Part shown: positions 56,138 through 64,000 of the stretch, piece by piece
Numbering within the stretch: the stretch's first letter is position 1
Layout of the letters: every line of letters begins with the position of its first letter
NCBI RefSeq assembly: GCF_018070575.1
Contig: NZ_JAGPXN010000002.1
Span: 62,001-126,000 of the forward strand
DNA: 64,000 bases
Direction of reading: 5' to 3'
From: Micromonospora sp. C31
Lineage (GTDB): Bacteria; Actinomycetota; Actinomycetes; Mycobacteriales; Micromonosporaceae
Program-made: the position numbers and the translations under genes
Notes under the pieces: generated by a model
Databases searched by the model: none
What the model saw: the letters and a program-made list of their open reading frames with translations, nothing else
What the model was told of the DNA's origin: nothing

Positions 56138-57406
56138 TCAGGCCGGGCCGGCCGGCCGCCAGCGACGGCGGGCGCCGCGCGGCACGACGAGCGCCAGCAG
56201 CGCCGCCAGGGCCACCACCGCCCCGCTGACCCCCGCCACCAGCAGCGCCCTGTCCTGCGCCGCCGCCCGGCGGGCCCGCTGCGCCACCAGCGCCGGCTCG
56301 GTCCGGTCGTCCGCCAGCGCGGCAACCTGACGCGCCCGCTCCGGCGCCCCGCCCCCGGTCTCGGTGACGGCCCGGTACGGGTTCAGCACCCCCGCGCCGT
56401 ATCCGCCGCCCCGACCGTCGCCCGGGGCCGGATCGGCGGTCGCCACGATCCGCCGCGCCACCTGCGTCGCGGTCAACTCCGGCCGGTACTGGCGCAGCAG
56501 CGCGGCGGTGGCCGCCACGAAGGGCGCCGCGTAGCTGGTGCCCTCCGCCCGGTGGTGGCCCTGACCGGGAGCCGCCATCAGCACGTCGCTGCCCGGGGCG
56601 ACCAGGTCGACGTACGAGCCGGTCTGGGAGAACGGGGAGCGTGCCCCGTCCGCCCCGATCGCCCCCACCCCGAGCACCCCGTCGTACGCGGCCGGGTAGG
56701 GCCGGGGGTCGCCGGCGTCGTGCAGGTTGCCGGCGGCGGCCACCACGACCACGTCCCGGTCGACGGCGTAGCCGACCGCGGCCCGCACCGCCGGGTCGTC
56801 CGCGTACAGGACGACGGAGAGGTTGAGCACGTCGGCGTCGTGGTCGACGGCCCAGCGGATGGCACGGGCGAAGTCCGCGGCGCTGACCGTGCGCCCCGAC
56901 TCCCGCCCCTCGACCACCTGCTGCTCGCTGACCCGTACCGGCAGGATCCGGGCGCCCGGGGCCAACCCGCGGAACGCCACCCCGTCGCGGGGGACGGCGG
57001 CGATGATGCTCGCCACGCCGGTGCCGTGACCGGCACAGTCCCGGCTGCCGTCGCCGCCGGGGTCCAGCAGGTCGGTGCCGTCGAGCACCCGGCCGGTCAA
57101 CTGCGGGTGCCGCCGGTCCACCCCTGAGTCGACCACCGCGACCGTCACCCCGGCACCCGTGGCGAGCGGCGCCAGCCGCTCCGGGGCGTACCGCTGCTGG
57201 GGCCAGGGGCGCGCGGACACCGGCCGGACCGGGGCGAGGGACGAGGCGCAGCCGGGGGCCGCACGCGCGGCGGCCGGCGCGGACGCGGGGCGGCCGGCGG
57301 GCACCGGGCCGGCGGCGGGGCCGGCGAGCGCGGGGGTGGCCGGGACGGCGGTCAGCAACGCCGTCGTCAGGGCGGCGAGGAGCGGGCGCGCGGGGGACCG
57401 GGACAT
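56138..57406 (-). CDS. mycP: Mycosin-type subtilisin (MycP) of an ESX system
   Basis: 422 residues from ATG 57406. Signal peptide (residues 1-28), then an S8 protease domain with the full triad: Asp93 in AVVDSGVD, His127 in CAGHGTGVAS and Ser291 in EGTSYAAPF. A C-terminal membrane helix (about residues 390-412) with an RRRW tail anchors it with the protease outside. Mycosins are required for ESX secretion and complex stability. Convergent with the WXG100 genes. Confidence 0.9.
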   Translation of the reverse strand: MSRSPARPLLAALTTALLTAVPATPALAGPAAGPVPAGRPASAPAAARAAPGCASSLAPVRPVSARPWPQQRYAPERLAPLATGAGVTVAVVDSGVDRRHPQLTGRVLDGTDLLDPGGDGSRDCAGHGTGVASIIAAVPRDGVAFRGLAPGARILPVRVSEQQVVEGRESGRTVSAADFARAIRWAVDHDADVLNLSVVLYADDPAVRAAVGYAVDRDVVVVAAAGNLHDAGDPRPYPAAYDGVLGVGAIGADGARSPFSQTGSYVDLVAPGSDVLMAAPGQGHHRAEGTSYAAPFVAATAALLRQYRPELTATQVARRIVATADPAPGDGRGGGYGAGVLNPYRAVTETGGGAPERARQVAALADDRTEPALVAQRARRAAAQDRALLVAGVSGAVVALAALLALVVPRGARRRWRPAGPA

Positions 57407-57558
57407 CGACCGCCTCCGTATCGTGTCGACTCCGGAACGGGATGTTAGCGCCTCCGACGGCACCGGGCGCACCGCCGCCGGCCAGCGATTGTGATCTTGC
57501 TTCTACCTTGTAGGTTGTACGCGATACCTATGGCCTGTTCGCGGGAGGAGGGGTGGCC

Positions 57559-60500
57559 GTGACCGAGTGGGAGCCGGCCACCGACGCCGAGGCGGCGATG
57601 CGGGACGCGCTGCGAGCCAGCGACCAACAGCTCTACTTCCGCGTCCTGGCCCGCACCGAACTGCTGCTGCCGGTCTCCGCCGAGGCACTCGCGGGGACGG
57701 CGCCGGTGGGCTGGGGCACGTGGACCACCGGTGGCCGCACGCACGTGCTGGCGTTCACCTCGGGGGCGGCCGTTCGCGCCTGTCTCGGGGAGAACGGCGG
57801 CACCGTCCGGCGCGTCTCGTACGCCGACCTGGCCGACGGCTGGCCCAACCACGAGTGGTGGCTTGCGGTGAACCCCGGCCTGCCCATCGAGGGCTACCTG
57901 CCGGCCTGGTTCGTCGCGCAGCTCTCGCGGGGCGACGTCCGGCTGCCCGGCCGCACCATGGGTGCGCGGGCCCGGCTGGAACGCGTGGAGACGGCGGCCC
58001 GGGCGCGGGCCCAGACAGCCGGCCACGACGCGCCGGCCGGGGCGGACACCGGGCCGGCCACCGGCGTCACCCGGTCCAACGGCACACTGCGGCCCGCCTC
58101 GAGCACCGGCCGCGTTCCCGCACCCGCCCGACCCGGCGTGCCGGTGGAGCCGGCCCATCCGCGCACCCCGCCCGCCTTTCCCGCCGAGCACCTCGACCCG
58201 CGGCGTGGCGAACCGGCGGCTGACGGACCCGCGCGCACCGACGCCGTGCCGGCCCCCGAGCGCGTCCCGCCGCCGCGCCCCGCGCCGTTCACCGAGCGCC
58301 CGAGGGGCCTGTCGACGCCCGACGCCCACCCCGCGCCGGGGTCCAACGGCCGCTCGGCCGGGGAGGCCCCGGAGCGGCCCAACCGGTCGTTCTTCGAGCC
58401 GGCCTCCGGCCGTGCCGCCACCCACCGGCAGGAGGCGTTGCGCTCGGGCGAGCGGGCGGCGCCGCCGTCCCGCCTCGCGGCCGGCAGTCAGCCGTTTCCC
58501 CGCCGCCGGCCGCTCGCGGAGCCGGTGCCGGAGGGGCCGACCCGCCCGATCCCGAGCGCCCCGACCGGCGCGGAGCCGACCCACGCCTTCACGGTGCCTG
58601 CCGGGGAGCCGACTCAGGCTTTCCTGGCGCCCAACGCGGAGCCGACCCACGCCTTCACGGTGCCTGCCGGGGAGCCGACTCAGGCTTTCCTGGCGCCCAA
58701 CGCGGAGCCGACCCACGCCTTCACGGTGCCCGCTGGCGAGCCCACCCGGGCCTTCGCGGTGCCCGGGGGCGAAGCCACCCAGGTGTTGCCGCCGCGTGAG
58801 CCCGACGAGGGCCCCACCCGGGACCTCCGGACCTCCGACCCGGAGCCTGGGCCGCCACCGGCGTACGACGGAGGTCGACCGCAGCCGGCCGAGGACGTCA
58901 CCCAGGCGATGCCACGACGGCAGGCCACCCAGGAACCGGCCGGGCCCGAGCCGGTGACGGAGGCGGCGGACACGGAGCCGGTGTCCGCGCCGCCCGCCGC
59001 CCGGCGCGGGTTCACGCCGATCGTCATCGAGGGCACCGTCATCGAATCGCGGGACCTCACCGGGCCACCCGCCCCCGAGCCCGATCCGGCTGCCGACGAG
59101 ACCGTCTCGCTGTTCGAGCCGGTCCGGCGTCGGCGGGAGCCGGTGGCCGCGTCCCCCGCGCCGCCCGACGCCGCGCCCGATCCGGCGCCGCCCGTCGACC
59201 CGGCGCCGTCCGGGGATGCGACGGTGTCTCTCGACGCCGCGTCGGCCGCCGCCCCTGCGTGGTCCAGCGATCCGGCGGCGGACGGTGCGGCCCGGGACGG
59301 GGCCGCGCCCGCGACGGTGACGAACGATGTCGGTGTTCACGGCGTCGGCCCGGTCGCGGCCGGGGAGGACCCCGGTCCGTCGGTCGCCGACGAGCCGGTC
59401 ACCGCGCCGGTGGCCGTGACCGAGCCGGTCACCGCGCCGGTGCCCACGACCGAGCCGGTCACCGTGCCGGTGGCCGTGACCGAGCCGGTCACCGTGCCGG
59501 TGCCCACGACCGAGCCGGTCACCGTGCCGGTGGCCGTGACCGAGCCGGTCACCGTGCCGGTGCCCACGACCGAGCCGGTCACCGTGCCGGTGCCCACGAC
59601 CGGGCCCGTCGCCGGGGAGGTGTCGGCGGTCGCCGACGAGTCGGTCGGCTTCGAGCCGGCCAACGAGGTCGAGGAGAACCTGCTCGACGCCGCCGGCGCA
59701 GGCAGCACCGACACGTTCCTGTCCACCCTGCTGCTGGCCCGCGTGCTGCTGCCGGTGGCCGCCGACTCCGCGGCGGGCAGTCGGCCCGGCGAGCCAGGCT
59801 TCGTCTGGCGTACGGAGCAGCTGGACGGTGAGACGTTCGTCGTCGTGCACACCTCGCCGGAGCGGCTCGCCGACCACACCGACGCTGCGGTCGAGACCAT
59901 CGAGGTCAGGTTCGTCCAGTTGATCCGGCGCTGGCCGGACGAGTCCTGGTCGTTCGCGGTGAACCCGGGCACCCCGGTCGGGGCGAAACTGCCCGGTGAG
60001 CAGATCGTCGGGCTGGCCAGCTGGGCGGCCGAGGTGGGGCTCGGCGACGACATCGGGACCGAGGCCGAGCCGCCCGCCGCCGAGGAACCGGTCAGCCGCC
60101 CGCGCTACGCCCCGCCCGCGCCCGACCCGGCGCGCCCGATCGTGATGCAGAAGGCGGTCGCCCCCAGTCAGCTCGCATACTACCTGGAACGGGGCTACGA
60201 CCGGGTCTCCGGCTTCGTGCACCGGGCCGGCGAACTGGCCCACCTCACCACCCCCGCCCAGTTGCACGACGCGCTCGGCCTCGGCTACCCGGAGTCCCCC
60301 TTCGTGCGGGACGCCGAGGAGATCTACGTGTTGCGCTGGCCCGCGCACCGGCCGAGCCTCTACCGCATCCCGTACGGCGGGCAGAACGAGCCCGCCATGC
60401 GGGCCATGGAGGGCTGGGTCATCGAACGCCCGCCGTTCCGGGGCAACGGGTTCGCGCCGGGCGAGAGCAGTGACGTGGTGGCGGAGTTCAAGGTGGACAG

Positions 60501-60615
60501 CGCCCGGCTGCCGCACGGCGCGCAGCTGTGGCGGATCGGCGCGGACGGCACCGAACGGGTGGTCGCCATCCTCGACACGGACGCGCTGCGGTGGCGACAG
60601 GTCGGTGAGCAGTGA
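57559..60615 (+). CDS. Large SseB-like repeat protein linked to the ESX genes
   Basis: 1018 residues from GTG 57559, eight bases after GGAGGAGG. Residues 10-130 form an SseB-like domain (LYFRVLARTELLLPVSAEAL, WWLAVNPGLPIEGYLP). A second copy is at about 715-835 (TLLLARVLLPVAADSA, WSFAVNPGTPVGAKLPGE). Between them a Pro/Thr/Glu/Ala-rich region carries two tandem repeats (residues about 337-404 and 610-684). Residues 850-1018 are a separate C-terminal domain (YYLERGYDRVSGFVHRAGEL, YRIPYGGQNEP) of unknown type, possibly an effector or structural tip. It has no signal peptide. SseB domains are known in secretion-linked proteins; an ESX substrate or regulator is inferred from position only. Confidence 0.7.
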   Translation: MTEWEPATDAEAAMRDALRASDQQLYFRVLARTELLLPVSAEALAGTAPVGWGTWTTGGRTHVLAFTSGAAVRACLGENGGTVRRVSYADLADGWPNHEWWLAVNPGLPIEGYLPAWFVAQLSRGDVRLPGRTMGARARLERVETAARARAQTAGHDAPAGADTGPATGVTRSNGTLRPASSTGRVPAPARPGVPVEPAHPRTPPAFPAEHLDPRRGEPAADGPARTDAVPAPERVPPPRPAPFTERPRGLSTPDAHPAPGSNGRSAGEAPERPNRSFFEPASGRAATHRQEALRSGERAAPPSRLAAGSQPFPRRRPLAEPVPEGPTRPIPSAPTGAEPTHAFTVPAGEPTQAFLAPNAEPTHAFTVPAGEPTQAFLAPNAEPTHAFTVPAGEPTRAFAVPGGEATQVLPPREPDEGPTRDLRTSDPEPGPPPAYDGGRPQPAEDVTQAMPRRQATQEPAGPEPVTEAADTEPVSAPPAARRGFTPIVIEGTVIESRDLTGPPAPEPDPAADETVSLFEPVRRRREPVAASPAPPDAAPDPAPPVDPAPSGDATVSLDAASAAAPAWSSDPAADGAARDGAAPATVTNDVGVHGVGPVAAGEDPGPSVADEPVTAPVAVTEPVTAPVPTTEPVTVPVAVTEPVTVPVPTTEPVTVPVAVTEPVTVPVPTTEPVTVPVPTTGPVAGEVSAVADESVGFEPANEVEENLLDAAGAGSTDTFLSTLLLARVLLPVAADSAAGSRPGEPGFVWRTEQLDGETFVVVHTSPERLADHTDAAVETIEVRFVQLIRRWPDESWSFAVNPGTPVGAKLPGEQIVGLASWAAEVGLGDDIGTEAEPPAAEEPVSRPRYAPPAPDPARPIVMQKAVAPSQLAYYLERGYDRVSGFVHRAGELAHLTTPAQLHDALGLGYPESPFVRDAEEIYVLRWPAHRPSLYRIPYGGQNEPAMRAMEGWVIERPPFRGNGFAPGESSDVVAEFKVDSARLPHGAQLWRIGADGTERVVAILDTDALRWRQVGEQ
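58570..58770 (+). repeat. 66-bp tandem repeat, three copies
   Basis: Copies start at 58570, 58636 and 58702. The first two are identical; the third diverges after its first half. Each encodes EPTHAFTVPAGEPT plus eight residues in frame, so unit number can change without breaking the protein. Confidence 0.9.
59389..59612 (+). repeat. 60-bp tandem repeat encoding TEPVTVPV units
   Basis: Period of exactly 60 bases (20 residues), made of two 30-base half-units TEPVTVPVAV and TEPVTVPVPT. Two 60-base units from 59461 are identical, with degenerate units on both sides. In-frame, likely variable in copy number and prone to assembly error. Confidence 0.9.
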
Positions 60616-60977
60616 CGCGCGACGGTTACGTGGCCCGCTGGCAGGGTCGGGAATACCAGGCGAGCCCGGACGGCGACGACGTCCGGCTCTACCAGCCGGA
60701 GCCGGGCGAGGGCTTCGAGGAGATCCGCCCCGGCCGGTACGTCCGGGTGCTGCCGGCCACCGACGTCGACGACCTGGCGTACGTGCGGACCACCTGCACC
60801 TGGCAGGGGCAGCCCTTCATCGTCCTCGGTGAACACGACGGCTGGCTGCGGGTGGAGTACACCGGCGGACGCTGGCCGGTGGCCCGGGCGATGGGGCTGG
60901 AGGTCTTCGACTTCGGCGTCTACCAGGGCTGGGCGCCCGCCGCGGAGGTCGCCGACCTGCGCGAGCAGCGGGTCTGA
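60612..60977 (+). CDS. Conserved small protein coupled to the SseB-like gene, function unknown
   Basis: 121 residues from GTG 60612, overlapping the upstream stop (GTGA). Mostly beta: VARWQGREYQASPDGDDVRL and YVRTTCTWQGQPFIVLGEHD. No membrane helix. The coupling suggests it is a chaperone or partner of the large SseB-like protein; this is inference from the overlap alone. Confidence 0.6.
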   Translation: MTRDGYVARWQGREYQASPDGDDVRLYQPEPGEGFEEIRPGRYVRVLPATDVDDLAYVRTTCTWQGQPFIVLGEHDGWLRVEYTGGRWPVARAMGLEVFDFGVYQGWAPAAEVADLREQRV

Positions 60978-60978
60978 C

Positions 60979-61911
60979 TCAGGACTTCGCCCAGCGCAGG
61001 ACCTCGCCCAGCACCAGGTCGCCGGCCTCCACGTGCGGGAAGTGCCCGACGTCGTCCAGGAGCCGCCACTCGTAGGGCGCCACCACGTACCGGCCGGAGC
61101 CCTGGGCGGTACGCGGCAGGGAGGCCTCGTCGAGCGCGCCGTGCAACTGGAGGGTCGGCGTGACGAGCGGCTTCTGCATCAGCCGGACGAAGCGGTAACC
61201 GTGCAGGCGGAGCACCGAGCGGAAGGCCCAGCGGTAGCCCTCCAGGGCGCAGAACGCCGCCTGCGGAATACGCATGGCCTCCCGGCACCGTTCCGCGTAC
61301 GCCTCGAAGCCCGGCCCGTCGACCCAGCGCGGCCCGCCCCAGCGGCGCAGCATCTCCGCCACGGCCGCCGCGTCGTCGCGGGTCAGCACGTGCTCGTAGC
61401 GGGGCAGTTGAAACTTCAGGGTGGGCGTGGCGGCGGCGAACTGCCCGCGCGGGTCGGCGAAGATGGCGGCCCGGAGCCGCAGCGGGTGGGGGGCGCCAAG
61501 CACCACCAGCCGGCGGACCAGCGACGGGTGGAACGACGCCACCGTCCACGCGATCATGCCGCCGACGCCGGTGCCGACCACGGTGGCGGAGCGTTCGCCG
61601 AGGGCCCGGATCAGCCCGGCGACGTCGGCCGCCAGGGTGTAGCCGTCGTAGCCCCGGGGCGGCTTGTCGCTGGCGCCGTAGCCGCGCAGGTCGACCGCCA
61701 CGGCTCGGAAGCCGGCGTCGGCGACCGCCGGCAGCATCTCGTGCCAGGCCCACCAGTGCTCCGGGAAGCCGTGCAGGAAGAGCACCATCGGGCCGGTGCC
61801 GGCCTCCACGACGTGGAACCGACTGCCGTTGGCGCCGACGAACCGGTGCGTCCACGGCCCTTCGGTGAGGACGCACGACTCGTCGACGGTCCCGCCGCGC
61901 TGCTCGGTCAT
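60979..61911 (-). CDS. Alpha/beta-hydrolase homologue of the epoxide hydrolase group without a nucleophile
   Basis: 310 residues from ATG 61911. The fold is clear: oxyanion-hole HGFPEHWWAW, LRGYGASDKP, cap domain and the late catalytic His in DVGHFPHVEAG. At the nucleophile elbow, where epoxide hydrolases have GHDWGG, this protein has GTGVGG (Thr114, Gly115, Val116), so neither Asp nor Ser is present. The acid Asp in LHGALDEAS remains. It is either a non-hydrolytic binding protein or uses another residue. It lies tail to tail with the SseB-like partner gene. Confidence 0.8.
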   Translation of the reverse strand: MTEQRGGTVDESCVLTEGPWTHRFVGANGSRFHVVEAGTGPMVLFLHGFPEHWWAWHEMLPAVADAGFRAVAVDLRGYGASDKPPRGYDGYTLAADVAGLIRALGERSATVVGTGVGGMIAWTVASFHPSLVRRLVVLGAPHPLRLRAAIFADPRGQFAAATPTLKFQLPRYEHVLTRDDAAAVAEMLRRWGGPRWVDGPGFEAYAERCREAMRIPQAAFCALEGYRWAFRSVLRLHGYRFVRLMQKPLVTPTLQLHGALDEASLPRTAQGSGRYVVAPYEWRLLDDVGHFPHVEAGDLVLGEVLRWAKS

Positions 61912-62054
61912 GGCAGACAGCCTAGGACCCTGCCGCCCGGTGTCCCCGGTCCGCCGACCCGATGGGCGGCTCGGATCGCTCGCCCGACCTGCCCATCGGC
62001 GTGGCGGACGGCTGGAGGGCCGGAGGTGTCGCCACCCCCGGCCCTCCGCCGGCG

Positions 62055-63389
62055 TCACCTCAGGTAGGTGCTGAAGACTCGGTTGGCCACCCCGTCGCCG
62101 GTGCTGAGGCCGGCGTCGGCGTCCCACTGGTAGTGCACGCCGAGGTAGACGCGGCTGCGGGCGTTCTCGGTCGCCGCCGCGCTGAAGCTGCTGAACGCGC
62201 GGGTGGCCCCGGCGGCCATCGGATCCTCGGTGGTCGCCACGAAGCTCACCGCGTCCGTGCCGTAGTGGCGCTTCATGACGCCCGCCCAGGCGCCGGCGAA
62301 CGTGGCGTGCCCGGACACGTAGGCCGGGAAGGGCGGCGAGAAGCGGTTGCCGTTGCGGTCGACGGAGAGCGGGCGCCACGAGGCGTCCGGGGTGGTGGCG
62401 GGGTTTCCGTCGGACTGTGGCTCGGCGATCGCGCTCTCCGGGCGCCACAGGTCGATGCCGGTGTTGTACTTGGCGTCCCAGGCGGCTATGCCCGCGTCCG
62501 CCATCGCCATCGCGACCAGGGCGAAGAGCCGGACGGTCTCGGTGGGCCGCTGGGCCGCGACGATCTGGGTGTGCTCGAAGAGTTGGCCCGGCGGCTTGTA
62601 GGTGCCGTTGAGGTCGTTGGCCCAGAAGAACGCGAGCTGGGTCTGGTCGGCGGTCCGGTCCGTCGGTGCGGCGGTTGCCGAGCCGACGCGCCGTACCTCG
62701 TTGACCTGGTTGGCGTACGCGGTGCTGCTCAGCATGCCGGTCACGGTGGTGAAGCCGCCCGGAAGCGACGGCCGGAACTGGGAGCCGGAGGTGAGCGCGA
62801 ACGGGGTGACCGACCCCCAGTTGGGGCTCACCGCCGCGCCGGATCCGGTCGGGCGCCACTGGCCGGCGGTGTTGCTGACCGGGTACGGGGCGTTGTTGCC
62901 GGAACCGTCGTTCGCCCGCGCGTTGAGGATGTTCTGCGCGGCGCCGTCGCCGACGCTGGTGCTCCAGCCCTCGGGGCCGGGCACACCGACCGGCGGGTAC
63001 GCGCGGGACCCGGTGAACGCGGTGTCGAAGTTCTGGCCGGGGAACACCGCCCTCAGTACCCGGACGGCCGCCGCGTCCATGTTCCAGTCCCGGTCGTAGC
63101 TGTAGTTGGGGATCTTGTTGACTTTGGCGATGTAGGGGGCGCCGGAGGTGCCGAGCGACACGGCCGTGTCGTACATGGCCAGGTGCATCATGGCGCCGGC
63201 GCGGCTGAGGACGGTCGGCGGTTCGCTGCTCGCGCGGAACGCGTTGAGCAGCACGTCGTTCCAGTACACGACGTGATCGAAGCCCTGGGGCGCGGCGGCG
63301 GCCGGCTGCGGAACGCCGGCGATCGACGCGCCGACCCCGGCGGCGGCGATCAGCGCGGTGGCGACCCGGAGCAATCCTCGTCTGTTCAA
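62055..63389 (-). CDS. Vanadium-haloperoxidase-like (PAP2 superfamily) secreted enzyme
   Basis: 444 residues from TTG 63389, with GGGGAAGGA upstream; no ATG lies near and the upstream frame reads through a palindrome. Tat signal at once (NRRGLLRVATALIAAAG, cleavage near PAAAA). The vanadate/phosphate site motifs are spread as usual: GIDLWRPE (Lys and Arg-Pro), PAYVSGHATFAG and SRVYLGVHYQWDADAG. Some family members oxidise halides for natural-product halogenation, others are acid phosphatases; the long form with AMMHLAMYDTAV fits haloperoxidases. Substrate unknown. Confidence 0.85.
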   Translation of the reverse strand: MNRRGLLRVATALIAAAGVGASIAGVPQPAAAAPQGFDHVVYWNDVLLNAFRASSEPPTVLSRAGAMMHLAMYDTAVSLGTSGAPYIAKVNKIPNYSYDRDWNMDAAAVRVLRAVFPGQNFDTAFTGSRAYPPVGVPGPEGWSTSVGDGAAQNILNARANDGSGNNAPYPVSNTAGQWRPTGSGAAVSPNWGSVTPFALTSGSQFRPSLPGGFTTVTGMLSSTAYANQVNEVRRVGSATAAPTDRTADQTQLAFFWANDLNGTYKPPGQLFEHTQIVAAQRPTETVRLFALVAMAMADAGIAAWDAKYNTGIDLWRPESAIAEPQSDGNPATTPDASWRPLSVDRNGNRFSPPFPAYVSGHATFAGAWAGVMKRHYGTDAVSFVATTEDPMAAGATRAFSSFSAAATENARSRVYLGVHYQWDADAGLSTGDGVANRVFSTYLR

Positions 63390-63420
63390 GGTGGTCCTTC
63401 CCCGTGTGGCCCTCGTGAGG

Positions 63421-63449
63421 CCGTGCCGATGGAACTTCCATCGGCACGG
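63421..63449. promoter_or_regulatory. 29-bp near-perfect palindrome upstream of the haloperoxidase-like gene
   Basis: CCGTGCCGATGGA (63421-63433) and TCCATCGGCACGG (63437-63449) are perfect 13-base arms around ACT. The element sits 31-60 bases upstream of the TTG start. The size and symmetry fit an operator for a dimeric regulator, or a leader hairpin. Confidence 0.55.
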
Positions 63450-63652
63450 ATCGATTGTTGGGAATCCGGCGTCACCGGCCAATGGCGAAGCGGAACGGCT
63501 GCCGCACGCTGCAAGATCCGGCCAGCTACGCGGTGCCGGCACGTGACCGCCGCGCCGGCCGGGACGCGACGGCGAATGCGGCCGGCCGGTCGTGCGCCGT
63601 GCAGGGGCGGCCGGCCCGTCGTGCGCCGCGACGGGCCGGCGGACGCGGCCCG

Positions 63653-64000
63653 TCAGAGCCAGCCGCGCCGGACGGCGGCGATGCCCAGCGTCATCCGGTT
63701 GCTGGCATCGGACAGCTCCTCCAGCAGCTCGAAGTGCCGCCGGACCCAGCGGGTGCTGCGGCCGAGGGTGCGGGCGATCGACTCGTCCTTGACCCCGACG
63801 GCGGCCATGCGCAGGATCCGCAGTTGCAGCTCGGATGGTCCGTCGCCGGTTCTCGACGCGGCGCCCGGCCGGTCGGTGGTGAGCGGCCGGGCCTGCCGCC
63901 AGAGTGTGTCGGCATAGTGGGCGAGGACGCCCAGCAGGTCGGGCTGGCGCACCAGCAGCCCGGCCGGGCCGGGGTCGGGCCGGGACAGCGGAACGAGTGC
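63653..64000 (-). CDS. LuxR-type HTH regulator, 5' part beyond the window
   Basis: At least 115 residues, open to the window edge at 64000, so the true start is not visible. The C-terminal HTH spans roughly the last 65 residues: LRILRMAAVGVKDESIARTL then RSTRWVRRHFELLEELSDAS. This is a LuxR/NarL-type DNA-binding domain with a GVKDESIA turn. The upstream part is Leu/Ala-rich and may belong to a larger sensor or TetR-like module. It could control the haloperoxidase-like gene that follows on the same strand. Confidence 0.75.
   Translation of the reverse strand, partial: ALVPLSRPDPGPAGLLVRQPDLLGVLAHYADTLWRQARPLTTDRPGAASRTGDGPSELQLRILRMAAVGVKDESIARTLGRSTRWVRRHFELLEELSDASNRMTLGIAAVRRGWL

Noticed and set aside
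57445..60516. 1023-codon minus-strand frame with GHGHRHGDRL-like repeats
   Set aside because: The repeats are the reverse reading of the in-frame TEPVTVPV repeat of the SseB-like gene; the plus-strand frame has two SseB-type domains.

Overview
The window is high-GC actinobacterial DNA, most likely from Micromonosporaceae (Micromonospora or a relative). The basis is very GC-rich codon use, many GTG starts, GTGA/ATGA stop-start overlaps, a futalosine-type menaquinone pathway, a full 14-gene nuo operon, ESX-type secretion genes, and repeated intercistronic sequences encoding [13 protein letters not shown] peptides. No tRNA, rRNA, CRISPR array, transposase or prophage was seen. The family assignment is inference, not a database result.

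Layout. 1-1100: 3' end of mqnE and two small membrane proteins. 1298-4752: divergent secreted C39-like and M14 peptidases. 4807-8052: cobalamin riboswitch and btuF-btuC-btuD, ending at a perfect inverted repeat shared with a convergent VOC gene. 8104-12981 (minus): VOC protein, ABC exporter pair, HelD-like helicase. 13212-14489: short ArsR-type regulator and mqnA. 14520-16417 (minus): tandem serine-hydrolase paralogues. 16779-20469: paaABCDE. 20554-21476 (minus): amidase with a Tat-like signal peptide in another frame. 21620-22810: mqnC. 23154-25810: two paralogous LPVTG surface proteins. 25948-28413: menG, a small ORF and a MenJ-like reductase. 28605-45283: nuoA-N. 45374-46459: polyprenyl diphosphate synthase. 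46728-47510: IclR regulator. 47616-51161: phoX divergent from an ECF sigma/anti-sigma pair. 51178-53142 (minus): RarD, GNAT, small membrane protein. 53200-60977: ESX (type VII) satellite genes (eccE, two WXG100 proteins, mycosin) plus a large repeat-rich SseB-like protein and its partner. 60979-64000 (minus): an alpha/beta-hydrolase homologue lacking its nucleophile, a vanadium-haloperoxidase-like enzyme and a LuxR-type HTH protein cut by the window edge.

How it fits together. mqnA, mqnC, mqnE, menG, the MenJ-like reductase and the polyprenyl synthase make and tailor menaquinone, the electron acceptor of the complex I encoded between them, so 1-46.5 kb is largely a respiratory neighbourhood. 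A Rex-like site before the reductase suggests redox control. paaABCDE is the oxygen-dependent step of phenylacetate breakdown. phoX carries a PHO-box-like double repeat.

Most unusual signals. Several nuo gene gaps are filled exactly by tiny ORFs that start on the upstream stop codon and end on the downstream start codon; most are made of a repeated sequence. A 69-bp perfect inverted-repeat element supplies the stop codons of both flanking convergent genes. The ECF sigma gene seems to start at ATC.
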